A stretch of 64,000 bases of DNA, from positions 20,899 through 84,898 of the forward strand of contig CAYVUV010000093.1 in the NCBI GenBank assembly GCA_964455095.1, written 5' to 3'. Shown piece by piece: positions 41,701 through 49,764 of this stretch. Made by a program: the position numbers and the translations under genes. The notes under the pieces are model-generated. The model made no database searches and was not told the origin of the DNA. It saw only the letters and a list, made by a program, of their open reading frames with translations. Every line of letters starts with the position of its first letter. Positions within the stretch are counted from its first letter, which is position 1. The DNA is from CAYVUV01 sp964455095. GTDB lineage: Bacteria; Desulfobacterota; Binatia; HRBIN30; CADEER01.

Positions 41701-43063
41701 CTACTTCAGCCGCACCACGCTGCTCGAGCAGGACGAATCGCCCTGGATTCTGGCGCGCATGTTCGCCAGCAACTACGTCGCCTTCTTCTCGCCCGAGTTC
41801 CTCTTCACCAAAGGCGGCGACCGCATCGTGCGCCACAACATCGACGACCACGGCGAGCTCTATCCGATCTTCGCACCGTTGCTGTTGCTCGGCCTCGGCG
41901 TCGCGTTGGTGCGGCGCGACCGGGTGATGGGTGTGCCGCTGTTGTGGCTGGCGCTCTACCCCATCGCACCGGCGTTGATGAACGAGATCCCGAGCGCCTC
42001 GCGCGGCCTGATCGGCGCCCCCGGCTTCTGCCTGCTGGCGGCAATGGGCGGCGGCGCGTTGATGCAGATGGCGGCGCGCATCACCGCGCGCCGCCGCGTC
42101 GCACTGGGCGCGCAGCTGCTGGTGCTCGCGCTGGGGGCCGCCGTGCTGGCGCCGCAGGTGCGGCACTACTGGCACCTGTACAGCGAGGACTACCCGCTCT
42201 ACTCGGCGAAGTACTACTACGGATTCCAGTTCGGCAAGCGCCAGGTCGTGCAGTACTTCATGGCCCACTACGACGACTACGACGAGATGGTGCTGAGCGC
42301 GCGCATGAGCAACCAGGCCGACGTCTTCATGCGCTTCTACGACGGCCTGGCGCGGCCACCGCGGCCCGACGCCATTCCGCGCTTCGAGCACGGCGGCAAG
42401 ATGCGCGTCGGCTGGGCCGACGAGCTCGACCAGTACCGCGAGCCCCTCAATCGGCTGTTCGCCGTGCGGCCCGAAGAGGTGCCGCTGTTCGTCGAGGCGG
42501 ATGTGAAGGAGCGCGTCATCGCACCCGACGGCTCGGCGGCGTTCGTCATCGTCGCCGCGCGGGCGCTGAAGCCATTCGTCCACGTCTGGCGCGTCATGGG
42601 GCTCTTCGAACCCGACCAGCAGCACGAGCCGCCGCCGTTCGACCCCGCGCATCCGCGCGGGCCGGGACCGGACGGCCGTCGCTGGCGGCTCTACCGTCAC
42701 CGGCTCGCCGCCGTGGGGTTGAACGACGTCTTCACCGACAACGCCGAGCACGCCTGCGCCTGGGCCGTGAACATCGCCCACAGCGACCGCACCCGCAGCG
42801 TGCGCATCTGGGCCGGCTTCGACGACACCGGCGAGGTGTGGGTCAATGGAGCACGCGTCCCCCTCACCCGCGTCGAAACCGAAGACGCGGCGCTGGTCGA
42901 CAGCGAAAACGGCACCGCCGTCCTACGAGCCGGCGCCAACGTCGTCGCCGTGCGCAGCTGCGACGACACCGCCGACTGGCGCTTCTACTTCCGCCTCGCC
43001 GACCCGCACGGTGCGGCGCTCGACGGGGTCACGTGGGAGTACCGCGACCCGGAGGACGGGTAG
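38792..43063 (+). CDS. Double GT-C (PMT-like) glycosyltransferase fusion
   Basis: The 1423-aa product contains two complete GT-C modules. Module 1 (about 1-620) has a first-loop acidic motif PPEVHGDDAEVGLDAIRLLE and about 12 helices. A cytosolic/disordered linker follows (about 650-730). Module 2 (about 735-1423) has ELPAGFYCDEAALGYNAYS, PLYVWSFDTSYKNPVFIYSS and a C-terminal jelly-roll-like domain. Module 2 is collinear with the 887-aa protein at 28239-30902. Part of the linker is encoded by a REP-like sequence. GT-C proteins normally carry one catalytic module. This one could transfer two sugars or act as a built-in heterodimer; that is inference. Confidence 0.85.
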   Translation: MLGTVRYPPVALALTAAACAAAGVAQSMAAEHALSSLTGFALAALLIVLVQPTEPPEVVSAAADPAYHVPRAVWWLLGLGTALSLSAALGVYWRARARVTHSLWDTGLILYVAAAWRARRRTPGRRVDWATLAIMIGLAAFAAVLFGWHLSTMPPEVHGDDAEVGLDAIRLLERFNLFEAGWFELPRFHALPTAVGVYLFGPTRLGLRFPSAVLGIATVLLLFALARRLWNTEVALIAALLLAGQRFFIHLSRAGYHYIDTPFLSVLVLYLFVRVWQERRLGAAVWCGIVLGFGVQTYYASRLVPVLLALTFAGWLAREWWLRRDLRAALRGRLLPFAVIAVVAIATAAPIGAYFAHRWEALWERTSDTSIFTDAAREHLSHGYGTKDIGAILLIQARTTLSLFNATGDNSMQYGYSAPLFDPISAALFVLGTALVVAGAAWRRNQMLLLWTAVPLVAGAMFTIDAPFYPRISGLVPFAVLIVALAVQHLVSTVRAALPGSLGQRAGLVLAAGLATAIVAINAQTYFADYAPHHRHSPALEIGLWIRAHGAGRTTYMIGGAPRFFIHHGTISFLSYGYAKRDVEDLEQFLQQERFDPATSAFIIMPAGEPLLGRLQQAVGPLTVESHYNIRDEIAFFTALPQADARAAPGPAAGAAHPGPPLPPSWRGWRRAFTVLTGLAGVAALFYGLLGMVRQRRGRAKGKNPTPYVDELSTSRTPDSELIERAALRAAGVPSRWLVAMLLVAIVAGGAGMRMYRLTELPAGFYCDEAALGYNAYSILKTGLDENGEHWPLYVWSFDTSYKNPVFIYSSMLPLALLGPTELAVRLTAALYGSATVLAMFFLGRAVMGTWVGLFAAVLLAVCPWHVHFSRIGFELITFPFFFALGVIALVRFLRGARSLTTAALCLGAALYTYVPAKLFVPLFLGAFAIVYQDELRRRWREVAVAAVLLAALAAPLVAFDIAHRERTSAYFSRTTLLEQDESPWILARMFASNYVAFFSPEFLFTKGGDRIVRHNIDDHGELYPIFAPLLLLGLGVALVRRDRVMGVPLLWLALYPIAPALMNEIPSASRGLIGAPGFCLLAAMGGGALMQMAARITARRRVALGAQLLVLALGAAVLAPQVRHYWHLYSEDYPLYSAKYYYGFQFGKRQVVQYFMAHYDDYDEMVLSARMSNQADVFMRFYDGLARPPRPDAIPRFEHGGKMRVGWADELDQYREPLNRLFAVRPEEVPLFVEADVKERVIAPDGSAAFVIVAARALKPFVHVWRVMGLFEPDQQHEPPPFDPAHPRGPGPDGRRWRLYRHRLAAVGLNDVFTDNAEHACAWAVNIAHSDRTRSVRIWAGFDDTGEVWVNGARVPLTRVETEDAALVDSENGTAVLRAGANVVAVRSCDDTADWRFYFRLADPHGAALDGVTWEYRDPEDG
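40910..40941. repeat. REP-like sequence within the linker of the double GT-C gene
   Basis: CGTCGACGAGCTCAGCACGA and its flanks resemble the CCCTTCGACAAGCTCAGGACGAGC repeat (same family as 36953). It is in frame and encodes PYVDELSTSR exactly between the two GT-C modules, so it may mark the fusion joint. Confidence 0.45.
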
Positions 43064-43217
43064 TCCCACGTCGCGTCTTCGCGGCTTCGCATGAACCAAA
43101 GGAGAAGAACCTCACGCGAAGGCGCGAAGCCGCGAAGGAACACCACGCGCCCATTGCGTTCCAAAACGGAACTGAGTATGGCTGCGGCAGCTGAGGACTC
43201 CAACCAGGGAGGTTGCG

Positions 43218-45470
43218 ATGGCGAACGAGTGGCACCAGACCGCGTGCATTCTCTGCAGCATCAACTGCGGCGTCGAGATCCAGCTCGACGGGCGACGCCT
43301 GGGCCGCATTCGCGGCGACAAGGCCAACCCGCGCTCGCAGGGGTACACGTGCGAGAAGGCGCTGCGCCTCGATCAGTACCAGAACGGCCGCGACCGCCTG
43401 ACCACGCCGTTGCGCCGCCGCCCTGACGGCGGCTTCGAAGCGATCGATTGGGACACCGCGATCAGCGAGATCGCCGCGCGGTTCAGGCACGTGCGCGATA
43501 CCTGGGGCGGCGAGTCGATCTTCTATTACGGCGGCGGCGGCCAGGGGAACCACCTCGGCGGCGCCTACTCCGCCGCGACGCGGCGCGCCCTCGGCTCGAT
43601 CTACAGCTCGAACGCGCTGGCGCAGGAGAAGACCGGCGAGTTCTGGGTCGACGGCCAGCTCTTTGGCCGGCCGCGCTGTCACACCACTGGCGATTTCGAG
43701 CATGCCGAGGTGGCCGTGTTCGTCGGCAAGAACCCCTGGCAGTCGCACGGCTTTCCGCGCGCCCGCGCCATCCTGCGCGAGATCGCCGCCGACCCGAACC
43801 GCAGCTTGATCGTCATCGACCCGCGCCGCACCGAAACGGCCGCGCTGGCCAACATCCATCTGCAGGTGCGTCCGGGCACCGATGCGTTCTGTCTCAGCGC
43901 GATGCTCGCCGTGCTGCTCGCCGAGGACCTGATCGATCACGAGTTCCTGGCCGCGCACGCGTCCAACGACGGCCCCCTCTTCGCACAGCTGCGGGCGGTA
44001 CCGATCGCCGACTACTGCGCCCGCGCCGGCGTCGACGAGGAGTTGGTGCGCCGCGCCGCGCGCCGCATCGCCAGTGCCGCCGGCGCCTCGATCTTCGAAG
44101 ACCTCGGCATCCAGCAGGCGCCGCACAGCACGCTCAACTCGTACCTCGAGAAGCTCATCTATTTGCTGACCGGCAACTTCGCCCGGCGCGGCGCGATGAA
44201 CATCCACACCAAGATGGCCGGCCTCGGCGGCGGCAAGGAAGGCGGGCGCACCTCGCCGGTCGGCGGCCACCGCATCATCACCGGGCTCATCCCGTGCAAC
44301 GTCATCCCGGACGAGATCCTCACCGATCACCCGAAGCGCTTCCGCGCCATGTTGGTCGAAAGCACCAACCCCGCCCACTCACTCGCCGACAGCCAGCGCA
44401 TGCGCGAGTCGCTCGCTGCGCTCGAGCTGCTCGTCGTCATCGACGTCGCCATGACCGAGACCGCGCGCCAGGCGCACTATGTCCTGCCCGCCGCCTCCCA
44501 GTACGAAAAATGGGAAGCGACGTTCTTCACCCTCGAGTTCCCCGACAACGTCTTCCAGCTGCGCCCGCCGCTGCTCGACGCGCTACCGGGCACCCTCGCC
44601 GAGCCGGAGATCCACCGCCGTCTGGTGCGCGCCCTCGGCGCACTGACCGACGCCGACGTCGCCCCGCTGCACGCCGCCGCCGCGCAAGGCCGCCTCGCCT
44701 ATGCCCAGACGTTCCTTCAGACCATGGCCGAACGCCCCGATCTCGCCGGCCTGGCCACGGTGGTGCTGTACGAAACCCTGGGCCCGACGCTCGGCGCCGG
44801 CAACGAGGCCGCCGCGGCGCTGTGGGGCGCGGCGCACACCTGCGCCATGACCTATCCCGATTCCGTCCGCCGCGCCGGCTTCTCCGGCGAGGGTCCGGAG
44901 CTCGGCGAGGCCCTGTTCGAGGCCATCTTCACGCGCCACTCGGGCGTGACGTTCACCGTCGATGAGTACGAGGAGACCTGGCGCCGCATGGCGTCGCCCG
45001 ACGGCCGCGTCAACCTCGCCGTGCCCGAGCTGCTCGACGAGCTCGCCGGCCTGCGCGAGGCGCCGGCCACGACCACGGCGGAGTACCCGTTCGTGCTCTC
45101 CGCCGGCGAGCGCCGCTCCTCGACCGCCAACACCATCGTGCGCGATCCCGCCTTCCGCAAGCGGGACTCGATCGGCCTGCGCATCAACCCGGCCGACGCG
45201 CAGCACCTCGGCGTCGCCGACGGCGCGCGCGTGCGCGTGGTGACCAAGCGCGGCAGCGCCGAAGTGCCCGTCGAGCTCTCCGATACGCTGCTGCCCGGCC
45301 ACGTCAGCCTGCCCAACGGGGTCGGGCTGACCTATCCCGACCCGGTCGGCGACGTGGCGATGACCGGCGTGCCGCCCAACGAGCTCACGTCATCGGGCGA
45401 TCGCGACTGGCTCGCCGGAACGCCGTGGCACAAGCACGTCGCGGCACGCATCGAACCGGTCAAAGCCTGA
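43218..45470 (+). CDS. Molybdopterin oxidoreductase, formate-dehydrogenase-like
   Basis: The 750-aa product has GGGAGG upstream of the ATG. The N-terminus carries a 4Fe-4S motif, CILCSINCGVEI with a later Cys in GYTCEKALRLD. The molybdopterin domains follow (IDWDTAISEIAARF, FVGKNPWQSHGFPRARA, VIDPRRTETA). A C-terminal molybdopterin dinucleotide-binding domain shows SIGLRINPADAQHLGVADGA and LPNGVGLTYPDPVG. No second subunit, quinone or NAD partner is adjacent. It resembles single-subunit assimilatory or oxidoreductase members of the DMSO-reductase superfamily. The substrate cannot be named, and the active-site ligand residue is not certain. Confidence 0.85.
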   Translation: MANEWHQTACILCSINCGVEIQLDGRRLGRIRGDKANPRSQGYTCEKALRLDQYQNGRDRLTTPLRRRPDGGFEAIDWDTAISEIAARFRHVRDTWGGESIFYYGGGGQGNHLGGAYSAATRRALGSIYSSNALAQEKTGEFWVDGQLFGRPRCHTTGDFEHAEVAVFVGKNPWQSHGFPRARAILREIAADPNRSLIVIDPRRTETAALANIHLQVRPGTDAFCLSAMLAVLLAEDLIDHEFLAAHASNDGPLFAQLRAVPIADYCARAGVDEELVRRAARRIASAAGASIFEDLGIQQAPHSTLNSYLEKLIYLLTGNFARRGAMNIHTKMAGLGGGKEGGRTSPVGGHRIITGLIPCNVIPDEILTDHPKRFRAMLVESTNPAHSLADSQRMRESLAALELLVVIDVAMTETARQAHYVLPAASQYEKWEATFFTLEFPDNVFQLRPPLLDALPGTLAEPEIHRRLVRALGALTDADVAPLHAAAAQGRLAYAQTFLQTMAERPDLAGLATVVLYETLGPTLGAGNEAAAALWGAAHTCAMTYPDSVRRAGFSGEGPELGEALFEAIFTRHSGVTFTVDEYEETWRRMASPDGRVNLAVPELLDELAGLREAPATTTAEYPFVLSAGERRSSTANTIVRDPAFRKRDSIGLRINPADAQHLGVADGARVRVVTKRGSAEVPVELSDTLLPGHVSLPNGVGLTYPDPVGDVAMTGVPPNELTSSGDRDWLAGTPWHKHVAARIEPVKA

Positions 45471-45474
45471 AGCG

Positions 45475-45494
45475 CGGGCGCGGGCCCGCGCCCG
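45475..45494. terminator. Perfect GC palindrome between convergent stops
   Basis: CGGGCGCGGGCCCGCGCCCG is a perfect 20-bp palindrome. It lies 4 bases after the stop of the oxidoreductase gene and touches the stop of the convergent zinc-ribbon gene. A bidirectional terminator is likely, although there is no T-run. Confidence 0.6.
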
Positions 45495-45680
45495 TTACAA
45501 CTGACCGGGCCGCTTGGCCTCGGGACGCGAGTAGTCGGCCATCAAGAAGGTCGGGCACGACACCGTCACCACCGCCTTACAGCGCGGGCATTTCGGCGCC
45601 ATCGTGCTGTTGGCGACCCCTTGCAGGTACGACAGGCGATGATTGCAATGCGGACACGGTCCAAACCACGCTGTAGCCAT
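45495..45680 (-). CDS. Small zinc-ribbon protein
   Basis: The 61-aa product has GAGGTGAC just before the ATG, a strong ribosome binding site. Two CxxC knuckles, CPHC near residue 9 and CPRC near 31, form a probable zinc ribbon, followed by a short tail. The size and motif are like many regulatory or metal-handling small proteins. No specific function can be assigned. Confidence 0.7.
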   Translation of the reverse strand: MATAWFGPCPHCNHRLSYLQGVANSTMAPKCPRCKAVVTVSCPTFLMADYSRPEAKRPGQL

Positions 45681-45891
45681 GTCACCTCATCTGGTCGGGA
45701 TGCGGCTCTGCAAGAAATAGAGCGCGCCGCCCGCACCGATTATTGTGTGGGTTGTTTCATTTTCAATAGTCCGCTCTATTGATTGTGAAGTCAATCGGGG
45801 TGAAAGCAAGTTTCGGTCCCGCCATCCCTCACTGGACGCGCGCAGCACAACCACATAGGTTGCCGCCACCAAAACAGGGGGGCAAGACGCG

Positions 45892-46890
45892 ATGCAGTTC
45901 GCCATCCAGGTCGGCGGCGGCCAGGTCCGCCATGATCAGAGCGGCATCGAAGCCATCGTCGAGGAGACGCAGCTGGCCGAGTCGCTCGGCTTCGACGTGG
46001 TCTTCGTGCCCGACCACTATGTCTTTGAAGCCCTCGGCACGCTGCGCACGGAGACCCCGGCCTACGAGATGTTCTTCGTCATGGCGACGCTGGCGCAACG
46101 GACCAAAACGATCCGCATCGGCAGCCACGTGGCGTGCATGCTGTTCCGCCATCCGGCGATGACCGCGCGCCTGTTTGCCCAGATCGACGAGGCGAGCGGC
46201 GGCCGGGTGATCGCCGGGGTTGGCGCCGGCTGGACCCGCACCGAATTTGCCATGATGGGCATCGAGTTTCCCGAGGTCGGCGAGCGCCTGCGCATCATGG
46301 ACGAAGCGGTCACCGTCATGCGCGGCCTGTGGGGCGAACTGCCGTTCACCTTCAGCGGGCAGTACTTTCAGGTCCGCGACGCCGTCTGCCTGCCGCGCCC
46401 GCCGCAGCGACCCGGTCCGCCGCTCATGCTCGGCGGCAGCGGCAACGGCATCCTGCGCCGCGCCGGCGAGTGGGCGGACATCATCCACATGGTGCCGGTG
46501 ATCGGCAAAGCCGGCACCACCACGCTCGAGGAGCTGCGCAAGTTCGGCGACAGCGCCCTGCCCGAAAAGCTCGCCCGCGTGCGCACGGCCGCCATTGCCG
46601 CCGGGCGGACGGCGGAGAGCGTGCGCTTCGCCTCGACCATCTTCAGCTACACGATGACCGACTCGCCGGCCCAGACGCGCGAGCTGGCCGAGCAGATGGG
46701 CGGCGTCTTCGGCATGGCGCCGGAGGACTACGGGCGCAACCCCATCGGCTTGATCGGCACGCCGGAGGAGATGATCGCCGAGTTGCGGCGCCGCGAGCAG
46801 ATGCACGGTCTGTCGCTGCTGGCGATCAATTTCAGCAGCCCGCAGCAGATCCGCGCTTTCGGCGAGAAGGTCCTGCCGCACGTGCGCTGA
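45892..46890 (+). CDS. LLM-class (probably F420-dependent) oxidoreductase
   Basis: The 332-aa product follows a GGGGGG ribosome binding site. It has the luciferase-like TIM-barrel pattern: LAESLGFDVVFVPDHYVFE, TKTIRIGSHVACMLFRHPAM, AQIDEASGGRVIAGVGAGWT and PPLMLGGSGNGILRRAGEWA. Family members with these signatures commonly use coenzyme F420, but FMN use cannot be excluded. Its stop overlaps the start of the next gene (TGATG), so the two are translationally coupled. The substrate is unknown. Confidence 0.85.
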   Translation: MQFAIQVGGGQVRHDQSGIEAIVEETQLAESLGFDVVFVPDHYVFEALGTLRTETPAYEMFFVMATLAQRTKTIRIGSHVACMLFRHPAMTARLFAQIDEASGGRVIAGVGAGWTRTEFAMMGIEFPEVGERLRIMDEAVTVMRGLWGELPFTFSGQYFQVRDAVCLPRPPQRPGPPLMLGGSGNGILRRAGEWADIIHMVPVIGKAGTTTLEELRKFGDSALPEKLARVRTAAIAAGRTAESVRFASTIFSYTMTDSPAQTRELAEQMGGVFGMAPEDYGRNPIGLIGTPEEMIAELRRREQMHGLSLLAINFSSPQQIRAFGEKVLPHVR

Positions 46891-48254
46891 TGGCCCGCTC
46901 GCGCCGCCTGCGCCGCGTTGGCATCGCCATCTTCGCCGCGCTGCTCGCTCCTGTCGTCGCAATCGCCATCGTCCTTTGGTTGACGGGCGCCGAGTACCCG
47001 CCCGCGGCGCTGCGTCCGCCGGAGATCACGGCACCGGCCGACTTCGTCCCGCCACCGGGCGCGCCGGCGCGCTCGCCGGCCGCGCGCACGGTCGTGGTCA
47101 TGCTCTTCGACGGCCTGGCGCCGACGCTGCTCGAGGCGCAGGACACGCCGGCCTTCGCCCGCCTGCGCAGTGAAGGATCGTGGACGCACAACATGGTGCC
47201 GGCGTTTCCGACCATCTCGCTGATCAGCGGCTTCACCATCAGCACCGGCTGCTGGCCGGAGCATCACGGCGTGGTCACCAACCGCTTCTTCGACCCCCAG
47301 CGCGGCTTCTATGATCACTCGCGCGATGCCGACTGGGCGATTGGCTGCGAGCACTTGCACCAGGCGGCCGAGCGCCAGGGCGTTCCGACCGCGACCCTCG
47401 GCTGGTACGGCGAGGTCTCGAGCGCGCGCGGCAAGATGGCGCGCCATGTCGCGTTCGCCCCCACCTGGGCCGAGTACCCGGACGACGCCGGCCGCGCGCA
47501 GCAGGTCGTCGACCTCCTGCGCCTGCCGGTCGCCGAGCGGCCGCAACTGATCCTCGCCTACTTCAAGGGGCCGGACAGCGTCGGTCACTTCCGCGGCATG
47601 GACTCTCCCGAGGTCTACGACGCCGTCGCGGGGGCCGATCGCGCCGTCGCCACCGTGCTCGCCGCGCTGGCGCCGATCGAAGATGCGGCACTCATCGTCA
47701 CCACCGACCACGGCATGGTGCCGATCACGCATCTGATCAACGTCGAGTACATCGCGCGCCAGCACGGCATCGCCGCCCGCGTTCTCGCCACCGGCACGAC
47801 GGCCTTCCTGTACCTCGATGACCGCACCGAGCGCGCCGCGGCCATCCGCGCCCTGTCGCAGTACGACCAGTTCGATCTCATCCTGCCCGAGGCACAGCCG
47901 GCCTGGTCCCACCTCGGCAGCGGACCGCGCGTCGGCGATCTCATCGTCTCCGCCAAGCCGCCGTACGCGATCGAGGACCGCGGTCAACTGCCGTGGTTTC
48001 TGCGCTGGCTGGCCTGGACCGGCCCCGAGCTGCTCGACGCGAGCCGCTCACTGAAAGCCAGCCACGGCTACCCGCCGGATACCCCCGGTGTGCAAGGCGT
48101 CTTCTACGCCTGGGGCTCTGGCATCCGCCGCGCCAACCACGTCGCGCGCATCGACGCCATCGACATCCACCCAACGGTCACGCACCTGCTCGGCATCGAG
48201 CCCGGGCGACCGGTGGACGGCAAGGTGGCGGCCGATTTGTTGAGCGGCTCCTAA
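46890..48254 (+). CDS. Membrane-anchored NPP-type phosphodiesterase
   Basis: The product is 454 aa from ATG 46890, overlapping the previous stop. It has an N-terminal transmembrane anchor (IAIFAALLAPVVAIAIVLWL) and then the alkaline-phosphatase-superfamily NPP fold. VVVMLFDGLAPTL (metal Asp) comes first, then the nucleophile Thr in PAFPTISLISGF, YFKGPDSVGHFRG (Asp and His ligands) and VTTDHGM (Asp-His). Eukaryotic and bacterial NPPs split phosphodiester or pyrophosphate bonds outside the membrane. All metal ligands appear present. The link with the LLM oxidoreductase is unclear. Confidence 0.85.
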   Translation: MARSRRLRRVGIAIFAALLAPVVAIAIVLWLTGAEYPPAALRPPEITAPADFVPPPGAPARSPAARTVVVMLFDGLAPTLLEAQDTPAFARLRSEGSWTHNMVPAFPTISLISGFTISTGCWPEHHGVVTNRFFDPQRGFYDHSRDADWAIGCEHLHQAAERQGVPTATLGWYGEVSSARGKMARHVAFAPTWAEYPDDAGRAQQVVDLLRLPVAERPQLILAYFKGPDSVGHFRGMDSPEVYDAVAGADRAVATVLAALAPIEDAALIVTTDHGMVPITHLINVEYIARQHGIAARVLATGTTAFLYLDDRTERAAAIRALSQYDQFDLILPEAQPAWSHLGSGPRVGDLIVSAKPPYAIEDRGQLPWFLRWLAWTGPELLDASRSLKASHGYPPDTPGVQGVFYAWGSGIRRANHVARIDAIDIHPTVTHLLGIEPGRPVDGKVAADLLSGS

Positions 48255-48263
48255 CCCTCCGGT

Positions 48264-48286
48264 CCCCTCTCCCGGATGGGAGGGGG
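48264..48286. terminator. Hairpin between convergent phosphodiesterase and helicase genes
   Basis: CCCCTCTCCC (48264-48273) pairs with GGGAGGGGG (48278-48286) around GGAT, with one G-U pair. It lies 10-32 bases after one stop and 9 bases from the opposing stop, so it could serve both. Its arm also resembles the REP family at 31104. Confidence 0.45.
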
Positions 48287-48294
48287 CTCGGAAG

Positions 48295-49653
48295 CTAGCG
48301 CGGACGCCGGCGCCCGGTACCGCGCGGGTCGTGCGCGCGACGACCGGTCTCCGGGCCTTCGGTCGTCGGCCGCGCCGCCGCCGGACCAAACTGCCGCGGC
48401 CGGCTCGACACCGCGGGTGCACCGGGACGCCCGACCCTGGCTCGCGAGCGGGCGGAGTCCTCGCGCTTCTTGCTGCGCATCGCCGCCAGGCGCTCGGCCA
48501 GGGGCACTTCGAGGCGCCCCTCCGGACGCGCGTTGTAGTCGAAGTCGGGCACGGTCACGCGCGGCAGCCGCTTGCCGACCGCGCGCTCGATGTTGCGCAG
48601 CAGGCCTTCCTCTTGCGGCGAGACGAACGTGAACGCGTCGCCGGTCAGCTCGGCGCGGCCGGTGCGGCCGACGCGGTGGATGTAGTCCTCCGGCACCATC
48701 GGCACATCGAAGTTCACCACATGCCCGAGCGCCTCGACGTCGATGCCGCGCGCGGCGATGTCGGTGGCGACCAGCACGCGGTACTTGCCGCTCTTGAAGC
48801 CGGCCAGCGCCTCGGTGCGCTGCGACTGCGAGCGGTTGCCGTGGATGCGCTCGGCCTTGATCTTGTTGCGCACCAGGTACTCGGCAACGCGGTTGGCGCG
48901 GTGCTTGGTGCGGGTGAAGACGAGCACGTCCTTCACCAGCCCGCGCTCCAGCAGCGTCAGGAACAGCGCCGCCTTGAGCTCCTGCTGCACCGGGTAGACG
49001 GCCTGCGTGATGCCGACCGCGGGACCCGACTGGCGCTCCAGGTTGATGGTCGCCGGATTGTGCAGCATCTCGCGCGTCAGCGTGGCGATTGGCGGCGGCA
49101 TCGTGGCGCTGAAGAACAGCGTCTGCCGGCGGGTGGGAATATGGCGCAGGATCTTTTTGATCTCCGGCAGGAAGCCCATGTCGAGCATGCGGTCGGCTTC
49201 GTCGAGGACGAGGACCTCGAGCGCATCGAGCTTGGCGTACGCCGAGCGGAAGTGGTCGAGCAGACGGCCGGGCGTGGCGATCAGCACGTCCGTGCCGCTG
49301 CGGAAGGCGTGCTCCTGCGGGCCCATGCCGACGCCGCCGAAGATCGACGCGCCGGTAATCGGCGTGTGCACGGCCAGATCGTTCAGGTCCTCGAGGATCT
49401 GCGCCGCCAGCTCGCGCGTCGGCGTGATCACCAGCGCGCGGGTCTTGCCGCGCGGCTTATCCATCAACTTGTGCAAGATGGGCAACAGGAACGCCGCGGT
49501 CTTGCCACTGCCGGTGGCCGCGCAGGCGAGGATGTCGCGGCCTTCGAGCGCCGGGGGAATGGCGTCTAATTGGATCGGCGTCGGCCGCGCGAAGCCGAGA
49601 TCCTTGAGTCCCTTGAGCAAATTGGCGTGCAGCTTCAAACTGTTGAATGGCAT
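48295..49653 (-). CDS. DEAD-box RNA helicase, RhlE-like
   Basis: The product is 452 aa from ATG 49653 behind AAGGA. All helicase motifs are present: the Q motif GFARPTPIQLDAIP, AATGSGKTAAFLLP, PTRELAAQI, LDEADRMLDMGF, SATMPPPI, ATDIAARGIDVEAL and HRVGRTGRAE. A basic, low-complexity C-terminal tail of about 70 residues replaces a structured extension, as in RhlE-type enzymes. These helicases help ribosome assembly and RNA turnover, often at low temperature. The symbol is not certain, as RhlE and related paralogues share this layout. Confidence 0.9.
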   Translation of the reverse strand: MPFNSLKLHANLLKGLKDLGFARPTPIQLDAIPPALEGRDILACAATGSGKTAAFLLPILHKLMDKPRGKTRALVITPTRELAAQILEDLNDLAVHTPITGASIFGGVGMGPQEHAFRSGTDVLIATPGRLLDHFRSAYAKLDALEVLVLDEADRMLDMGFLPEIKKILRHIPTRRQTLFFSATMPPPIATLTREMLHNPATINLERQSGPAVGITQAVYPVQQELKAALFLTLLERGLVKDVLVFTRTKHRANRVAEYLVRNKIKAERIHGNRSQSQRTEALAGFKSGKYRVLVATDIAARGIDVEALGHVVNFDVPMVPEDYIHRVGRTGRAELTGDAFTFVSPQEEGLLRNIERAVGKRLPRVTVPDFDYNARPEGRLEVPLAERLAAMRSKKREDSARSRARVGRPGAPAVSSRPRQFGPAAARPTTEGPETGRRAHDPRGTGRRRPR

Positions 49654-49764
49654 TTGAGTTCCTTGTCGTGAGCAAAGTAGAAGGCGGCCGGAGGGCGCCG
49701 TGAAAGATGGAGGGCCTGATTGTGACAGGAGAGCGCCCGCGAAGCGAGGAGGGTAGGAGGTCGC

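Noticed and set aside
45687..45905. 72-codon minus-strand frame upstream of the LLM oxidoreductase
   Set aside because: No ribosome binding site or family pattern, and it occupies the likely promoter region of the plus-strand gene.
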